A stretch of DNA of 64,000 nucleotides, from assembly GCA_003719395.1 (NCBI GenBank), contig RHMC01000010.1:16279-80278 (forward strand), given 5' to 3'. Position numbers and translations under genes: made by a program. The notes beneath the pieces were generated by a model that was given only the letters and a program-made list of their open reading frames with translations, did no database searches and had not been told where the DNA came from. Origin of the DNA: Streptomyces altiplanensis. Lineage in GTDB: Bacteria > Actinomycetota > Actinomycetes > Streptomycetales > Streptomycetaceae. Below, piece after piece: positions 1 to 7,868 of this stretch; within the stretch, counting starts at the first letter, position 1; each line of letters begins with the position of its first letter.

Positions 1-68
1 TGGATGCGCTGCCCCTGCTGGTCGTTGTGCTTGGTCGGGACGTCAACCTCGAAGTAGCGAAGCGGCAT
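1..68 (-). CDS. N-terminus of an unidentified protein (runs off left edge)
   Basis: Only the first 22 codons are inside the window; the protein begins MPLRYFEVDVPTKHNDQQGQ. The ATG at 68 is preceded by a good GGAAGGAG ribosome site about nine bases upstream, which fixes the start. It is the next gene of the minus-strand transfer operon, downstream of the NUDIX gene. Too little is visible to name a function. Confidence 0.6.
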   Translation of the reverse strand, partial: MPLRYFEVDVPTKHNDQQGQRI

Positions 69-112
69 GACGCCCTCTCCTTCCTGTCGCTGGTCGTGGC
101 GGAACACCGCGA

Positions 113-138
113 CCGCCCCGGCCGGTGAGCCGGGACGG
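113..138. repeat. Intercistronic GC hairpin
   Basis: Ten-base arms (113-122 and 129-138) match with one mismatch around a six-base loop. It lies between the NUDIX stop and the next start, and shares its core and a following CGGCACGG with the hairpin at 2621-2648. Confidence 0.5.
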
Positions 139-170
139 CACGGAGGAACGCCGCGCTCACGCGGAAGGGA

Positions 171-586
171 TCAGCGGTTCACGGCCGCCGCCACGATCTC
201 GGCGTGGTCGAACGCGAGGTCGGGGAGCGCGTCCAGGGGCCACCAGCGGGCGGCAGTGGCGTCGTCCCCGGCCGTCGGTTCGACCAGCGCGGGCAGGGTG
301 GCCGTGTAGGCGACGCTGACGTACCGGCCGCGCGGGTCACGACCGACGGCGTCGAAGGCGCGACCTGCCGGAGGTCGGCGGCCGGGACGGTGATCCCGCT
401 CTCCTCCTCCAGCTCGCGCGCGGAGGCGTCCAGGCTGCTCTCCCCCGTGTCCACGTGACCACCCGGCAGCGCCCAGCGGCTCTTGAACGGGTTCCAGCCC
501 CGCTCGATCAGCAGGACGTGCCCGGCGGCGAACAGGACCACGTCGGCGGTGTAGCGGATCGTCTCGTCGGTGGTGTCGGTGATCAC
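171..586 (-). CDS. NUDIX hydrolase (apparent frameshift)
   Basis: A NUDIX-fold hydrolase, expected to cleave nucleoside diphosphates linked to another moiety. The NUDIX box is clear: GGHVDTGE followed by ARELEEESGI, with the REx2EE metal-binding glutamates. GTG at 586 has AGGAG seven bases upstream. After residue ~80, near position 355, the reading frame is lost by one base; in the next frame a normal NUDIX C-terminus continues (RDPRGRYVSVAYTATLPAL and on to AAAVNR, stop at 171). One missing base is the simplest explanation. Substrate unknown. It sits at the downstream end of the transfer operon, where a housecleaning or signalling role is possible but unproven. Confidence 0.8.
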
Positions 587-617
587 CAGATGTCTCCTGG
601 TCTCGAAGAGGATGAAG

Positions 618-643
618 CAGGCCGCCCCGGGCGGGGCGGCCTG
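618..643. terminator. Perfect 12-bp inverted repeat between genes
   Basis: Arms 618-629 and 632-643 are perfectly complementary with two central bases. It sits in the 73-base gap between the gene ending at 660 and the NUDIX start at 586. There is no T-run, so it may act as an RNA stabiliser or attenuator rather than a full terminator. Confidence 0.55.
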
Positions 644-659
644 GAAGATGTCGCGGTGG

Positions 660-1451
660 TCAGGCCGGGACGGGGGCCGGGGTGTCGAGTCCGGCACCGA
701 GCAGCAGGCCGCGGATCGACTGCTCATACTCACCGGTGCGGATCCGGTCGAACATGAGCTGACCGGCGACCAGGCAGCGGGCCCGCAGGCGGATCGCGGC
801 CAGTGCCTCGGGGTCGGCGCCGCGTCGTCGCGGCCTGGGCGGCCGTGTCGGCGAGCTGGTCGACCGCCTTGAGGCCGGCCTCCCGTCGGGAGTACTGCGC
901 CCGGTAGTGCGCCCACCAGTCCAGGGCGTGGGTGTCGTTCACCCGCTCGTTCCACGCTGCGTAGGTGCGGCGCGTGTCCTTGGGATCGGCGGCCCACTCC
1001 GTGGCCCACTGCCGGGCGAGGTCGGGCAGCTGGGCGATGGCGGCCAGGGTCTGCGCGCCGCGGTGCCCGAACGCCTTCCAGGCGTCGGTCTCCTCGACGA
1101 CGCGGATCTGCTGGGACATCAGCCAGTACGGGTAGTGGTCGCCGCCCCAGTTGCCGGTCTCACCGAGCGGCTCCACGATCCAGAGCCGGACCGGCCAGCC
1201 CTCCTCGATGCGCTCCAGGATCTCTCCGGGCCGGGTGTACATGTGGAAGTACGAGAACGGCTTGTCCGTGTACCACTTCTGGCCGGGGCTCGGGTGGTCG
1301 ACGGTCTCACCGATGTGGTCGGCGAGGTTCACGGTCGGGATGGTCTCGCCCAGGCGCTGTAGTAGCGGGCGAGGTGGTTGTCGGTGGGCGGGACGGTGCC
1401 GTCGGGCCGGGTCGCCATGTAGTGAACGACGGGCCGGGCGCTGCGTGCCAT
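660..1451 (-). CDS. Conserved hypothetical protein (two apparent frameshifts)
   Basis: I do not recognise a family. From ATG 1451 the protein starts MARSARPVVHYMATRPDGT, loses frame near 1365 (a TACTACAGCG stretch that lacks one base), continues through a well-formed middle part rich in W and Y (for example WYTDKPFSYFHMYTRPGE) and loses frame again near 828. The tail, ending GLLLGAGLDTPAPVPA, is in the third frame and stops at 660. Restored length is about 263 residues. No membrane segment or catalytic motif is obvious. It is co-directional with the P-loop kinase upstream (43 bases apart), so probably cotranscribed. Confidence 0.65.
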
Positions 1452-1493
1452 GGGGTTCCTCCAGGTCGGGTCAGGACGTGCAGGTGGGTCAGG

Positions 1494-2006
1494 TCAGCGG
1501 CGGGTGCCCTGGCGCAGGGCGCCGGACGTGGCCAGGAGTTCGGAGATCAGGTGCACCGCGGCGAAGCCCTCGCGGTGGAGCTGGTCGACGTCGGGCAGCA
1601 GCTGGTAGTGCTCGCGCACGATGTGCAGCGGGACCACGCGGTCACGGCCGGCGTTCTGGGCTTCCACCCTGGGCAGCAGGACGTCGAACAGGACGGCGAC
1701 GGCGGGACGCTGCCAGTAGCGGGCGCGGGCGAGCAGACCGGCCCTGCCGTGCGGGAAGACGTTGGTGGAGTCCACCAGCACGTTCAGGCGCCGGGAGAGG
1801 CGGGCGTCCAGGAGAAGGTTCTGGATCTCGGCGGCGACCGGAGTCGCGGACTGGTCGGCCTCGGAGTCGGTGGCCAGACACCGGTAGACGTCCAGGCACA
1901 CGCGCCAGCTGTCCGGGTAGCGGGCGGCGAAGGTCGACTTGCCGCTGCCCGGCGGGCCGACCAGGGCGCAGAGGGCGCCGTCGGGAAGGTCCAGCAGGCC
2001 GTCCAT
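1494..2006 (-). CDS. P-loop kinase / AAA-type ATP-binding protein
   Basis: A 170-residue P-loop protein with Walker A GPPGSGKST at residues ~17-25, followed by an LDVYRCLATD segment and VDSTNVFPHGR. This is the pattern of small kinases of the polynucleotide-kinase/zeta-like AAA_33 group, in which DSTN precedes the lid. Substrate unknown (nucleic-acid 5' ends or a small molecule). The start ATG overlaps the stop of the upstream gene (TGATG), so translation is coupled. Confidence 0.7.
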   Translation of the reverse strand: MDGLLDLPDGALCALVGPPGSGKSTFAARYPDSWRVCLDVYRCLATDSEADQSATPVAAEIQNLLLDARLSRRLNVLVDSTNVFPHGRAGLLARARYWQRPAVAVLFDVLLPRVEAQNAGRDRVVPLHIVREHYQLLPDVDQLHREGFAAVHLISELLATSGALRQGTRR

Positions 2007-2578
2007 CAGCTCCGTCCGGCGGTCTGATCGGTGGCCAGGCCGCGCAGTTCGTCCACGCGCGTGGCGGTCTGCTCGGTCTGCTCGGCAAGGGCGCGGATCC
2101 GGCTGGCCTTGTCCGCGACGGGCTCGCCGCGGATGAGGCCGGCGGCGAACTGCGCGCTGAGCCGGGCCAGCTCCTGGGCGTGCTTGGCGAGCTGCTCCAT
2201 CTCCCGGCCGACCGGGTCGAGGTGCGGGGCGCCAGGCTCAGGCAGCGGCTGGTCGATCAGCCGCCGTGCGACGACACCGAGGGCATCGGCGACGGCGTCC
2301 AGGTCGCCGTCGGCGAGCCAGGAGTCGATGTCGTCGTGGCCCGCCAGGTCGGGGGTGTACTTCGCGTGGCACCGCCGGTCAGGGGCGGCGAGCGATGCGG
2401 TGGTGAAGATGATCCGGCTGTTCTTGCGGTCCGGGTAGACGGTGAGGGCGCGGTCGGCGGCGGTGCGGGTGAAGTTCACCGGCCAGTTGGGGACGCTGGG
2501 CGGACTCCACTCGCTTCCGACGATCTCCCCGACGATCGCGATGAAGCGGTCGGGGGCGTGCGCGGCGGGACGGGGCAT
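2006..2578 (-). CDS. Conserved hypothetical protein
   Basis: 190 residues, no recognised family. The N-terminal half looks globular; the C-terminal half from residue ~115 is alpha-helical and heptad-like (MEQLAKHAQELARLSAQ and so on), suggesting a coiled coil. AGGAGG six bases before ATG 2578 supports the start. The stop overlaps the start of the P-loop kinase, so the two proteins are probably made together and may interact. Confidence 0.65.
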   Translation of the reverse strand: MPRPAAHAPDRFIAIVGEIVGSEWSPPSVPNWPVNFTRTAADRALTVYPDRKNSRIIFTTASLAAPDRRCHAKYTPDLAGHDDIDSWLADGDLDAVADALGVVARRLIDQPLPEPGAPHLDPVGREMEQLAKHAQELARLSAQFAAGLIRGEPVADKASRIRALAEQTEQTATRVDELRGLATDQTAGRS

Positions 2579-2620
2579 GGGCGCCTCCTGGCGGTGTCTG
2601 TGGGCTGACGTGCCCCCGCA

Positions 2621-2648
2621 CCGTCCCGGCCGGGAGGGGCCGGGGCGG
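2621..2648. repeat. Intercistronic GC hairpin
   Basis: Arms 2621-2631 and 2638-2648 pair with one mismatch around six bases. The core sequence is nearly the same as at 3291-3318. Confidence 0.55.
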
Positions 2649-2665
2649 CACGGCGGCGCGTCAGG

Positions 2666-3235
2666 TCACAGGCGCCGGGCGAGGTCCGCGGTGATGCGTT
2701 CGGCTTCGGCTCCGTCGGCGAGGATCTGCGCCTTGAGCTTGTTCTGCTGCCGCTTGCTGAGGGGTGCCACGTTCATCTCGTGGCGGACCCAGGCGATGCG
2801 GTTCTCGCGGGCGCCGGAGCGGATGAGCTGGTCGACCTCGACGAAGCCGCGCAGCAGGCTCAGCTTGAGCTGCTTGGGGTCGCGCATCTTCGGGGCGTTG
2901 ATCAGCATCCACATCGCGCCTTTGGGGGCGATCACGGTGGCGACGCGGAAGTCCTTGGGCTTGCCGATGATGCTCTGCTGCACGCCGACGGACTTCCAGG
3001 TGTTCTCCGGAATGCCGGCGGCCTCGCCCTGCGCCTCGTTGGCGAGGGAGAGCAGCAGGCGCGGCTTGGTCAGGATGATCGTGACCGCGCCCAGCGGGCG
3101 GCGTCCGAAGTGGTCGTGGACCAGGTTGCGGACGGTCGGCGCGTGGGAGGTGATGCGCTGTTCGGCGGTGCGGGAGACGAACGCGCCGTAGCGCAGCACG
3201 CTGAGCTGGGAGGGCCTGTTCCTGGTCGCGGGCAT
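2666..3235 (-). CDS. Conserved hypothetical protein
   Basis: 189 residues from the ATG at 3235 (MPATRNRPSQ). An upstream in-frame GTG at 3286 lies within the intercistronic hairpin and has no ribosome site, so I prefer the internal start. Contains KPKDFRVATVIAPKGAMWMLINAP and a basic lysine-rich tail. No known domain recognised. Part of the transfer operon by strand and spacing. Confidence 0.65.
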   Translation of the reverse strand: MPATRNRPSQLSVLRYGAFVSRTAEQRITSHAPTVRNLVHDHFGRRPLGAVTIILTKPRLLLSLANEAQGEAAGIPENTWKSVGVQQSIIGKPKDFRVATVIAPKGAMWMLINAPKMRDPKQLKLSLLRGFVEVDQLIRSGARENRIAWVRHEMNVAPLSKRQQNKLKAQILADGAEAERITADLARRL

Positions 3236-3290
3236 GGTCGATGCGGTCCTCTCGGTGGGGATCACAGGGCTGGGCTGATTGGCCACCGCA

Positions 3291-3318
3291 CCGCCCCGGC
3301 CGCGCGGGGCCGGGGCGG
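3291..3318. repeat. Intercistronic GC hairpin
   Basis: Perfect 11-base arms (3291-3301 and 3308-3318) around six bases, between the genes ending at 3333 and starting at 3235. Same element as 2621-2648. Confidence 0.6.
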
Positions 3319-3332
3319 AACGGGTAGCCCGG

Positions 3333-4040
3333 TCAGGCTTCGAGGGCCTTGAGGTGGTTGTCGAGTTCGGCGATCGTGTCCGCGACCGTGTCCTCGGTGT
3401 CGCCGGTCACCGGGGCGGCGGGGAGGCCGGCGGCGCGGGCGGCGAGGCGGTGGCGGATCTGCTCCACGTGGGTGATCGGCACCGGCTGGTCGCCGTCACC
3501 GGTCAGCAGCGTGAAGCGCGCCGTGTCGCGGCCGTACTCGTTCTTCTCGGTGCGGTGGTGCAGCCAGACACCGGGGGCGAGGAAGAAGGACGCCGTGGCG
3601 TCCTCGTAGCCGCGCCACCGGTCCTCGGCCCGCAGGAAGCCGTCACCCTGGTCGATCCCCCACGCGTCGGAGGCGGCTCGGGAGGCGGCGTCGTTCTCGG
3701 TGGCGGTGGCGAGCTGCGCCAGGCCCTCGGACAGGGTGGCCGGCGCGGCCGGGGCGGTGCGCCTGCGCGTGGTGGTCGGCTGGGCGGTGCTGCGGGCCTT
3801 GGTGAGTAGGCGGCGCAGAGGGGTCAGGAACAGCTCGGCCAGGGAGTTGACGGTGACGGCGGCCACGACCGCGACGGCGCCGGCGAAGGCCAGGCGCCAG
3901 TCGCCGGACCAGGTGTCGGGCGAGTAGGTGTAGCCCGCCCAGGCGCCGATGGCGCCGCCGATCACGACGGTGACCATGTCCAGGCCCTCGGTGGCGGCGT
4001 CGGCGACGGTGAGGGTGGCGCGGCGAACAGCTCGGTTCAT
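3333..4040 (-). CDS. Membrane protein of the transfer operon
   Basis: 235 residues from ATG 4040, with AAGGAG about ten bases upstream. Two hydrophobic segments are visible near the N-terminus (about residues 20-40, MVTVVIGGAIGAWAGYTY, and 48-75, LAFAGAVAVVAAVTVNSLAEL). A soluble domain follows, with many charged residues and no recognised catalytic motif. Possibly one of the Spread-type membrane proteins found in Streptomyces transfer clusters; that is inference from context only. Confidence 0.65.
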   Translation of the reverse strand: MNRAVRRATLTVADAATEGLDMVTVVIGGAIGAWAGYTYSPDTWSGDWRLAFAGAVAVVAAVTVNSLAELFLTPLRRLLTKARSTAQPTTTRRRTAPAAPATLSEGLAQLATATENDAASRAASDAWGIDQGDGFLRAEDRWRGYEDATASFFLAPGVWLHHRTEKNEYGRDTARFTLLTGDGDQPVPITHVEQIRHRLAARAAGLPAAPVTGDTEDTVADTIAELDNHLKALEA

Positions 4041-4135
4041 GATGGTGGGGCTCCTTCTTCTGTCGGATGCGCTCTGGTGGGGGAAGGGGTGGCTCCGGGG
4101 CGGCCGGGTTCGATGCCTGCGGCCGTCCCGGGTGC

Positions 4136-4517
4136 TCAGCTGGCCGCGTGGAGCGCGGCGGTGGTGCGGACGGTGTCCGCGAGCAGCACGGTCATCTCGT
4201 GGCCGTGGTCGACGGCGTCCTCCAGGCGCTCGATGAGCTCGCCGGGCAGGCCGCGGTTGCGGGCACCGGTCAGGACGCCCTCGAGGTAGAGGACGTCGGC
4301 GAGGAGGCGGCCGCGGACGTCCAGGACGCCGGGCTGCACGGCGAGGACGTCGTCGTTCTTGGCGGTCGCCAGCTGCGCGTGGTCGGCGGCCTCGGTGTAC
4401 GCGGTCTCGGTCTGCTCGGTGAGCAGCTCGTCGATCAGCGGTGGTGTCGCCGTAGGCGCGGCGCCAGCCGAAGCGGGCGGCGGCGGCCTCCATGAGGGAG
4501 CGGCGGGCGAGGGACAC
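4136..4517 (-). CDS. Small hypothetical protein (apparent frameshift)
   Basis: GTG 4517 has GGAGGT five bases upstream and encodes MSLARRSLMEAAAARFGWRR. Near 4441 (ACACCACCGC) the frame shifts, and a helical C-terminal part continues (LIDELLTEQTETAYTEAADH, ending TAALHAAS). Restored length about 127 residues. No known domain. Confidence 0.6.
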
Positions 4518-4625
4518 GGTGACCTCCGGGGGAGGGCCGGTCGTCCGGTCTCGGCTGACCGGGCGGACACCGCGTCGCCCCCGGCCGCCGGCGTGCGGCG
4601 GGCGGGGACGCGCGGAGAGCGCCGG

Positions 4626-5201
4626 TCAGTTCTCCGGGAGCTGGCGGGCGTAGTAGAAGACGCTGTCGCTGTACTCGCTGCGCTCGGTGCGCAGGACGTC
4701 GGGCTGGTCGGCCGCCAGCTGCTGGAGCTCAGCCTCGATCCAGGCGTTGGTGCGCTGGACGGTGAGGCGGATCAGGTCCAGGTGGGACAGGTAGAGCTGG
4801 ACTTCCTTGTCCCGGTGGCGGGCGCCACGCGCCCAGGAGTGCAGCCGCTCGCGGACGGTGTCGTCGTCCGGGCGGGCGGGGATGTCGCGGGGCAGCGCCC
4901 GGCAGGTCGTGGCGTGCTCGTTGGCGACCTTCGCGGCGTCGGCGAGGCCGTAGCGCGTGTTGTAGGTGCGCTCGCCGTTCTCGCGGGTGGCGTAGTGGCA
5001 GCCCAGGCAGGCGACGGAGTAGTAGGTGCCGTACGGGCCGTCGTCGGTGGTGTAGACGAGGACGACCGCGTGCGCCTGGTTGTAGTACCGCTGGGCGATG
5101 GTGACGCCCTCGGGCTTCCAGGTCTCGCCGATCTCGGGCCACGGCTCGGGGGCCGGCGCTTCGACGGGCTCGGGGCGGCGGGCGAACAGGGTGAGTGCCA
5201 T
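4626..5201 (-). CDS. Conserved hypothetical protein with CxxC
   Basis: 191 residues. A YYSVACLGCHYATRENGERT segment holds CxxC-H. A later Cys (TTCRAL, residue ~101) and a His could complete a zinc site, which would make this a zinc-ribbon-like protein. AAGGAG precedes ATG 5201. No family recognised. Immediately downstream of the small membrane ORF and the Pycsar-type effector. Confidence 0.65.
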   Translation of the reverse strand: MALTLFARRPEPVEAPAPEPWPEIGETWKPEGVTIAQRYYNQAHAVVLVYTTDDGPYGTYYSVACLGCHYATRENGERTYNTRYGLADAAKVANEHATTCRALPRDIPARPDDDTVRERLHSWARGARHRDKEVQLYLSHLDLIRLTVQRTNAWIEAELQQLAADQPDVLRTERSEYSDSVFYYARQLPEN

Positions 5202-5204
5202 GGG

Positions 5205-5337
5205 TTACTGCTCCTTCTGGTCGGCCTGGGCGTGGATGCGGGCGGCGGTGCGGCGGGCGGCGGCGATCACGAACGGGATGGCGAGCGCGCCGGCGAGGCT
5301 GGCGTAGCTGATGACGAAGCTGGCGGCGGTCCCTCAC
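5205..5337 (-). CDS. Putative small membrane protein after the Pycsar-type gene
   Basis: Directly after the stop of the upstream gene, and in its frame, comes an open frame ending IHAQADQKEQ with a strong hydrophobic helix (FVISYASLAGALAIPFVIAA). There is no in-frame start. A GTG at 5337 overlaps the upstream stop (GTGA) but is out of frame by one base, so either one extra base is present in the GAGGGACC run or the segment is a read-through tail. About 44 residues if restored. Its AAGGAG also serves the next gene. Confidence 0.4.
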
Positions 5338-5804
5338 ACCAGCACCCCGATCGCGGCGACGGTCAGCAGGGCGAGCGCGGCGAGGATGACGTCGACCGCG
5401 AGGGCCAGGCGCCGGAACTTGCGGACCGCGAGGATCGACAGCGCCTTCACGCGGGCGGGGCGGTGGTCCTGGCCCATCGCCTCCTGGAGCTCGTTCTCCT
5501 CCAGGCGTGCCCACTGCGGGAAGGTGCCCGGCGCGGGGCCGCCGGGCATGGTCAGGCAGGGCCGGACGACCAGGAGGAGTAAGACCGCGGCGGCGGCGAG
5601 GGCGAGGACGGCCAGGGCGCCGACGACCTTCGTGAACACGGGCAGGTCCTTGTCGGCGACGCTGGCCAGACCCGCGAGGACCGCGCCGTCGAAGGCGAGC
5701 AGCAGGCTGGCCTTGCTGTCAGTGCGGGCGATCTCGCCGCTCACGGCGGCGCAGGCGGCATCCAGGTTCCGGTCGCCGCTGATGGTGAGGGGGGCGGTGG
5801 TCAT
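5334..5804 (-). CDS. Pycsar-type transmembrane effector (DUF5706-like)
   Basis: 156 residues from ATG 5804 (GGGAG six bases upstream). The layout resembles PycTM effectors: an N-terminal helix EIARTDSKASLLLAFDGAVL running into the first membrane segment, a second segment (VVGALAVLALAAAAVLLLLVV), a soluble loop with FPQWARLEENELQE, and a C-terminal membrane segment (LALAVDVILAALALLTVAAI). In Pycsar defence such proteins disrupt the membrane on binding cCMP or cUMP. No uridylate/cytidylate cyclase gene is visible anywhere in the window, so this is an orphan effector, possibly used in transfer or establishment. Family call by eye. Confidence 0.7.
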   Translation of the reverse strand: MTTAPLTISGDRNLDAACAAVSGEIARTDSKASLLLAFDGAVLAGLASVADKDLPVFTKVVGALAVLALAAAAVLLLLVVRPCLTMPGGPAPGTFPQWARLEENELQEAMGQDHRPARVKALSILAVRKFRRLALAVDVILAALALLTVAAIGVLV

Positions 5805-5845
5805 GTGCGACTCCCATCCGGGCCGGGCTGTCCGGCTCCCCGTCA

Positions 5846-5875
5846 CCACCCGGCCCGCGTGTGCGGGGCGGGTGG
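5846..5875. repeat. Intercistronic hairpin, copy A of a repeated element
   Basis: Thirteen-base arms (5846-5858 and 5863-5875) with one mismatch and a GTGT loop. It is followed by GGATCAGGCAGCCG, the same flank found after the hairpin at 6572-6593. Confidence 0.6.
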
Positions 5876-5892
5876 ATCAGGCAGCCGTCAGA

Positions 5893-6488
5893 TCAGCGAG
5901 CCGGGTGGTTGTGGTTGTGCAGGTGGATCAGCGGGCGAAGGGACAGGCCGCGCAGGGCGAAGAAGCTGCCGATCGTCCAGGCCAGGACCGCGAGGGCGGC
6001 GGCGACGGGGCGGCCGGCGACGGGGGCGGCGTCCCACACCATGAACACCGAGCAGGCGCCGTGTGCCGTCCAGGTCAGCCGGGCACCGACGGCGCCGGTG
6101 AGCCAGGACAGGACCAGGGAGACGATGCCGACGCTCTGCCAGATGACGAACGCGCTGGTGGCCGTGAGCGGCAAGCCGACCGTGTGCGCGCTCAGGTAGG
6201 CGTGGACGGGGTCGGCGACGGTGGCGGTCCACTGCGTGAACCACGCCCAGTCCTGGTGGTGGTACCAGTCGATGCCCTTGGGGATCCCCCACTTGAGAGC
6301 GAGCAGCAGGGCGACCAAGGAGACGATGCCGAAGGCGGCGATGGCGCCGGGCGGAATGTCGTCGGCGGCCTTGATCGGGCGCGGCCGGGGCGGGGCCGGC
6401 CTGCGGGGCGGCGGGACGCGCTGGCTGTCGTCGATGGTGACAGCGGCGGGATGGCGGGGTCGGGCTCGTGCTTGTCGGGCTCGCTCAC
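5893..6488 (-). CDS. Multi-pass membrane protein (apparent frameshift)
   Basis: GTG 6488 with AAGGAG seven bases upstream begins MSEPDKHEPDPAIPPL; the frame then shifts near 6440. The main frame continues TIDDSQRVPPPRRPAPPR and then about four hydrophobic segments (starting IPPGAIAAFGIVSLVALLLA). The protein ends HLHNHNHPAR. About 198 residues. Proline-rich cytoplasmic N-terminus plus membrane domain; probably one of the transfer operon membrane proteins. Not assigned to a family. Confidence 0.65.
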
Positions 6489-6571
6489 CGGGTTCTCCTT
6501 CACGGTGGTCGACGGCTGCGGGATGAGGTGGTGCGGTACGTGGGCGGGCCGGGCTCACCGACTCCCCTTCA

Positions 6572-6593
6572 CCACCCGCCGACGGGCGGGTGG
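6572..6593. repeat. Intercistronic hairpin, copy B of a repeated element
   Basis: Nine-base perfect arms (6572-6580 and 6585-6593), preceded by CCCCTTCACC and followed by ATCAGGCA, matching the flanks of copy A at 5846-5875. Confidence 0.6.
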
Positions 6594-6624
6594 ATCAGGC
6601 AACCGGCAGACGCGGGAGAGGGGT

Positions 6625-7077
6625 TCAGGCCGCGGCGGCGAGGTGCTCGCCGGGCGGGCGCATGTAGCTGCCGGGCGCGGCCGGGGTGCCGTCGTAGCAC
6701 TCCAAGCAGGACCCGAGGGTGCGCAGAGGAAGGCAGTGGTAGTACCGGCGCGAGCACTTCGGGCAGGTCTGTCGGGCGGCCATCGCCTTGTCGAGCGCGA
6801 GCTCCTTGGCGAAGGTCATCGGCCGTATCGGCTTGGCACGCTCGATCTCGTACAGCCACGCCTTGCGCTTGCCGCCCCGGCATTCGATGACGGCGACCGG
6901 GTCCTGGCCGCCGGGCCGTAAGCGCCGCTCCCTGAGCTGCCGCCGTGCAAGCCCCTTCGGGGCTTGCCACCCGTGGTAGACGGGGAGGGCGCCGGTGGGG
7001 GTCGCGTAGATGTCGACGTCCCGGACGGCCGGCGGGGACGCGGGGTCAGCGGCGGCCACGGCCTCGGTTGTGTCCAC
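6625..7077 (-). CDS. RRQ-motif zinc-ribbon protein
   Basis: 150 residues as given; the start could also be GTG 7059. Carries LARRQLRERRLRPGGQDPVA, a motif block I associate with small proteins of Streptomyces transfer regions. A C-terminal CPKC (QTCPKCSRRYYHC) and a later CLEC form a probable zinc ribbon. That suggests nucleic-acid or protein binding. Its start overlaps the end of the upstream membrane protein gene, so the two are translationally coupled. Confidence 0.65.
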   Translation of the reverse strand: MDTTEAVAAADPASPPAVRDVDIYATPTGALPVYHGWQAPKGLARRQLRERRLRPGGQDPVAVIECRGGKRKAWLYEIERAKPIRPMTFAKELALDKAMAARQTCPKCSRRYYHCLPLRTLGSCLECYDGTPAAPGSYMRPPGEHLAAAA

Positions 7078-7543
7078 GGCCGGTGTGGACCTGAACCTTG
7101 GCGCGGCCGCGGGCGTTGACGTTGATCGAGCGGCCGCTGCCGGGGCCGGTGACGAGCATCTTGAGCAGGATGAAGCCGACCAGGGCGACGCCCGCGATGA
7201 TGGCGAGCGCCTTGGCGAGCACGAGGATGGCGGCGGCCAGGAAGTAGACGCCGACCCCGGCGACTCCGACGATGAACGCGACCAGCGCGGCCTTCACCAG
7301 GAGCGGGGAGACGTAGGGCTGCGGGGCCGGGGCGGGCGGCGGCATGTAGTAGGCGACCGGGTGGCCGTTCGGGCCGGGCATCATGACGACGCCGTCCAGG
7401 CCGGCGGTCGGCGGGTAGACGACCGCGTTCTGGGGGAGCGGGACGACGTGCTGCCCGTACTGCGGGGCGGGCGGCTGCCCGTACTGGGGCGGCAGCGGCG
7501 TCGGGTAGTAGGTGGGCTGGGGCTGCTCGCCGTGAGACGGCAT
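7046..7543 (-). CDS. Proline-rich membrane protein (DUF6251-like style)
   Basis: 165 residues from ATG 7543 (AGAGGA eight bases upstream). The N-terminal ~60 residues are P/Q/Y-rich (PTYYPTPLPPQYGQPPAPQY). Then come two hydrophobic segments (KAALVAFIVGVAGVGVYFLA and AIIAGVALVGFILLKMLV) and a basic tail RGRAKVQVHTGRGHNRGRGR. This architecture is seen in small Streptomyces mobile-element membrane proteins. Likely works with the neighbouring transfer proteins; no catalytic function visible. Confidence 0.65.
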   Translation of the reverse strand: MPSHGEQPQPTYYPTPLPPQYGQPPAPQYGQHVVPLPQNAVVYPPTAGLDGVVMMPGPNGHPVAYYMPPPAPAPQPYVSPLLVKAALVAFIVGVAGVGVYFLAAAILVLAKALAIIAGVALVGFILLKMLVTGPGSGRSINVNARGRAKVQVHTGRGHNRGRGRR

Positions 7544-7622
7544 GATGGGTCCTCTCCTCGATGGGGAGCGCGGGCGCATGTCATGGCGTGAGATCGCCCG
7601 TGGAGGCTTCGGCCTCTTCACC

Positions 7623-7655
7623 GGCCCCCGAGGTGGCTTCAACATCTCGGGGGCC
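7623..7655. repeat. Intercistronic GC hairpin
   Basis: Perfect ten-base arms (7623-7632 and 7646-7655) around a 13-base loop, between the 60-residue gene and the proline-rich membrane protein gene. Confidence 0.55.
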
Positions 7656-7685
7656 AGTGGAGCCGTCGAAGCTCAGGTGGCTGCG

Positions 7686-7868
7686 TCAGTCGGTGAGCTG
7701 GCGCCACCGCGTGGGCAGCAGCGCGTCCCGGCGCAGCAGGATCGTGGGCGGGTGCTCGGGGCCGGCCTTGGGGAGCAGGGCGACCGGCTCGGTGCCCAGG
7801 TGGGTGAAGTCGAACTCGAAGTCCGTGTCCACGGTGTCTTCTTCCTCTTCTTCGGGCCGGTGGGTCAT
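7686..7868 (-). CDS. Small acidic protein
   Basis: 60 residues; the N-terminus is very acidic (MTHRPEEEEEDTVDTDFEFD). The start ATG overlaps the stop of the large membrane gene (ATGA), a strong sign that it is translated. No family recognised; its size, charge and coupling suggest a partner or modulator of the upstream coiled-coil membrane protein. Confidence 0.65.
   Translation of the reverse strand: MTHRPEEEEEDTVDTDFEFDFTHLGTEPVALLPKAGPEHPPTILLRRDALLPTRWRQLTD

Noticed and set aside
5334..5336. TGA read as a sense codon (selenocysteine or read-through) after the Pycsar-type gene
   Set aside because: No SECIS-like element or selenoprotein family; a coupled small gene with one base error explains the open frame more simply.
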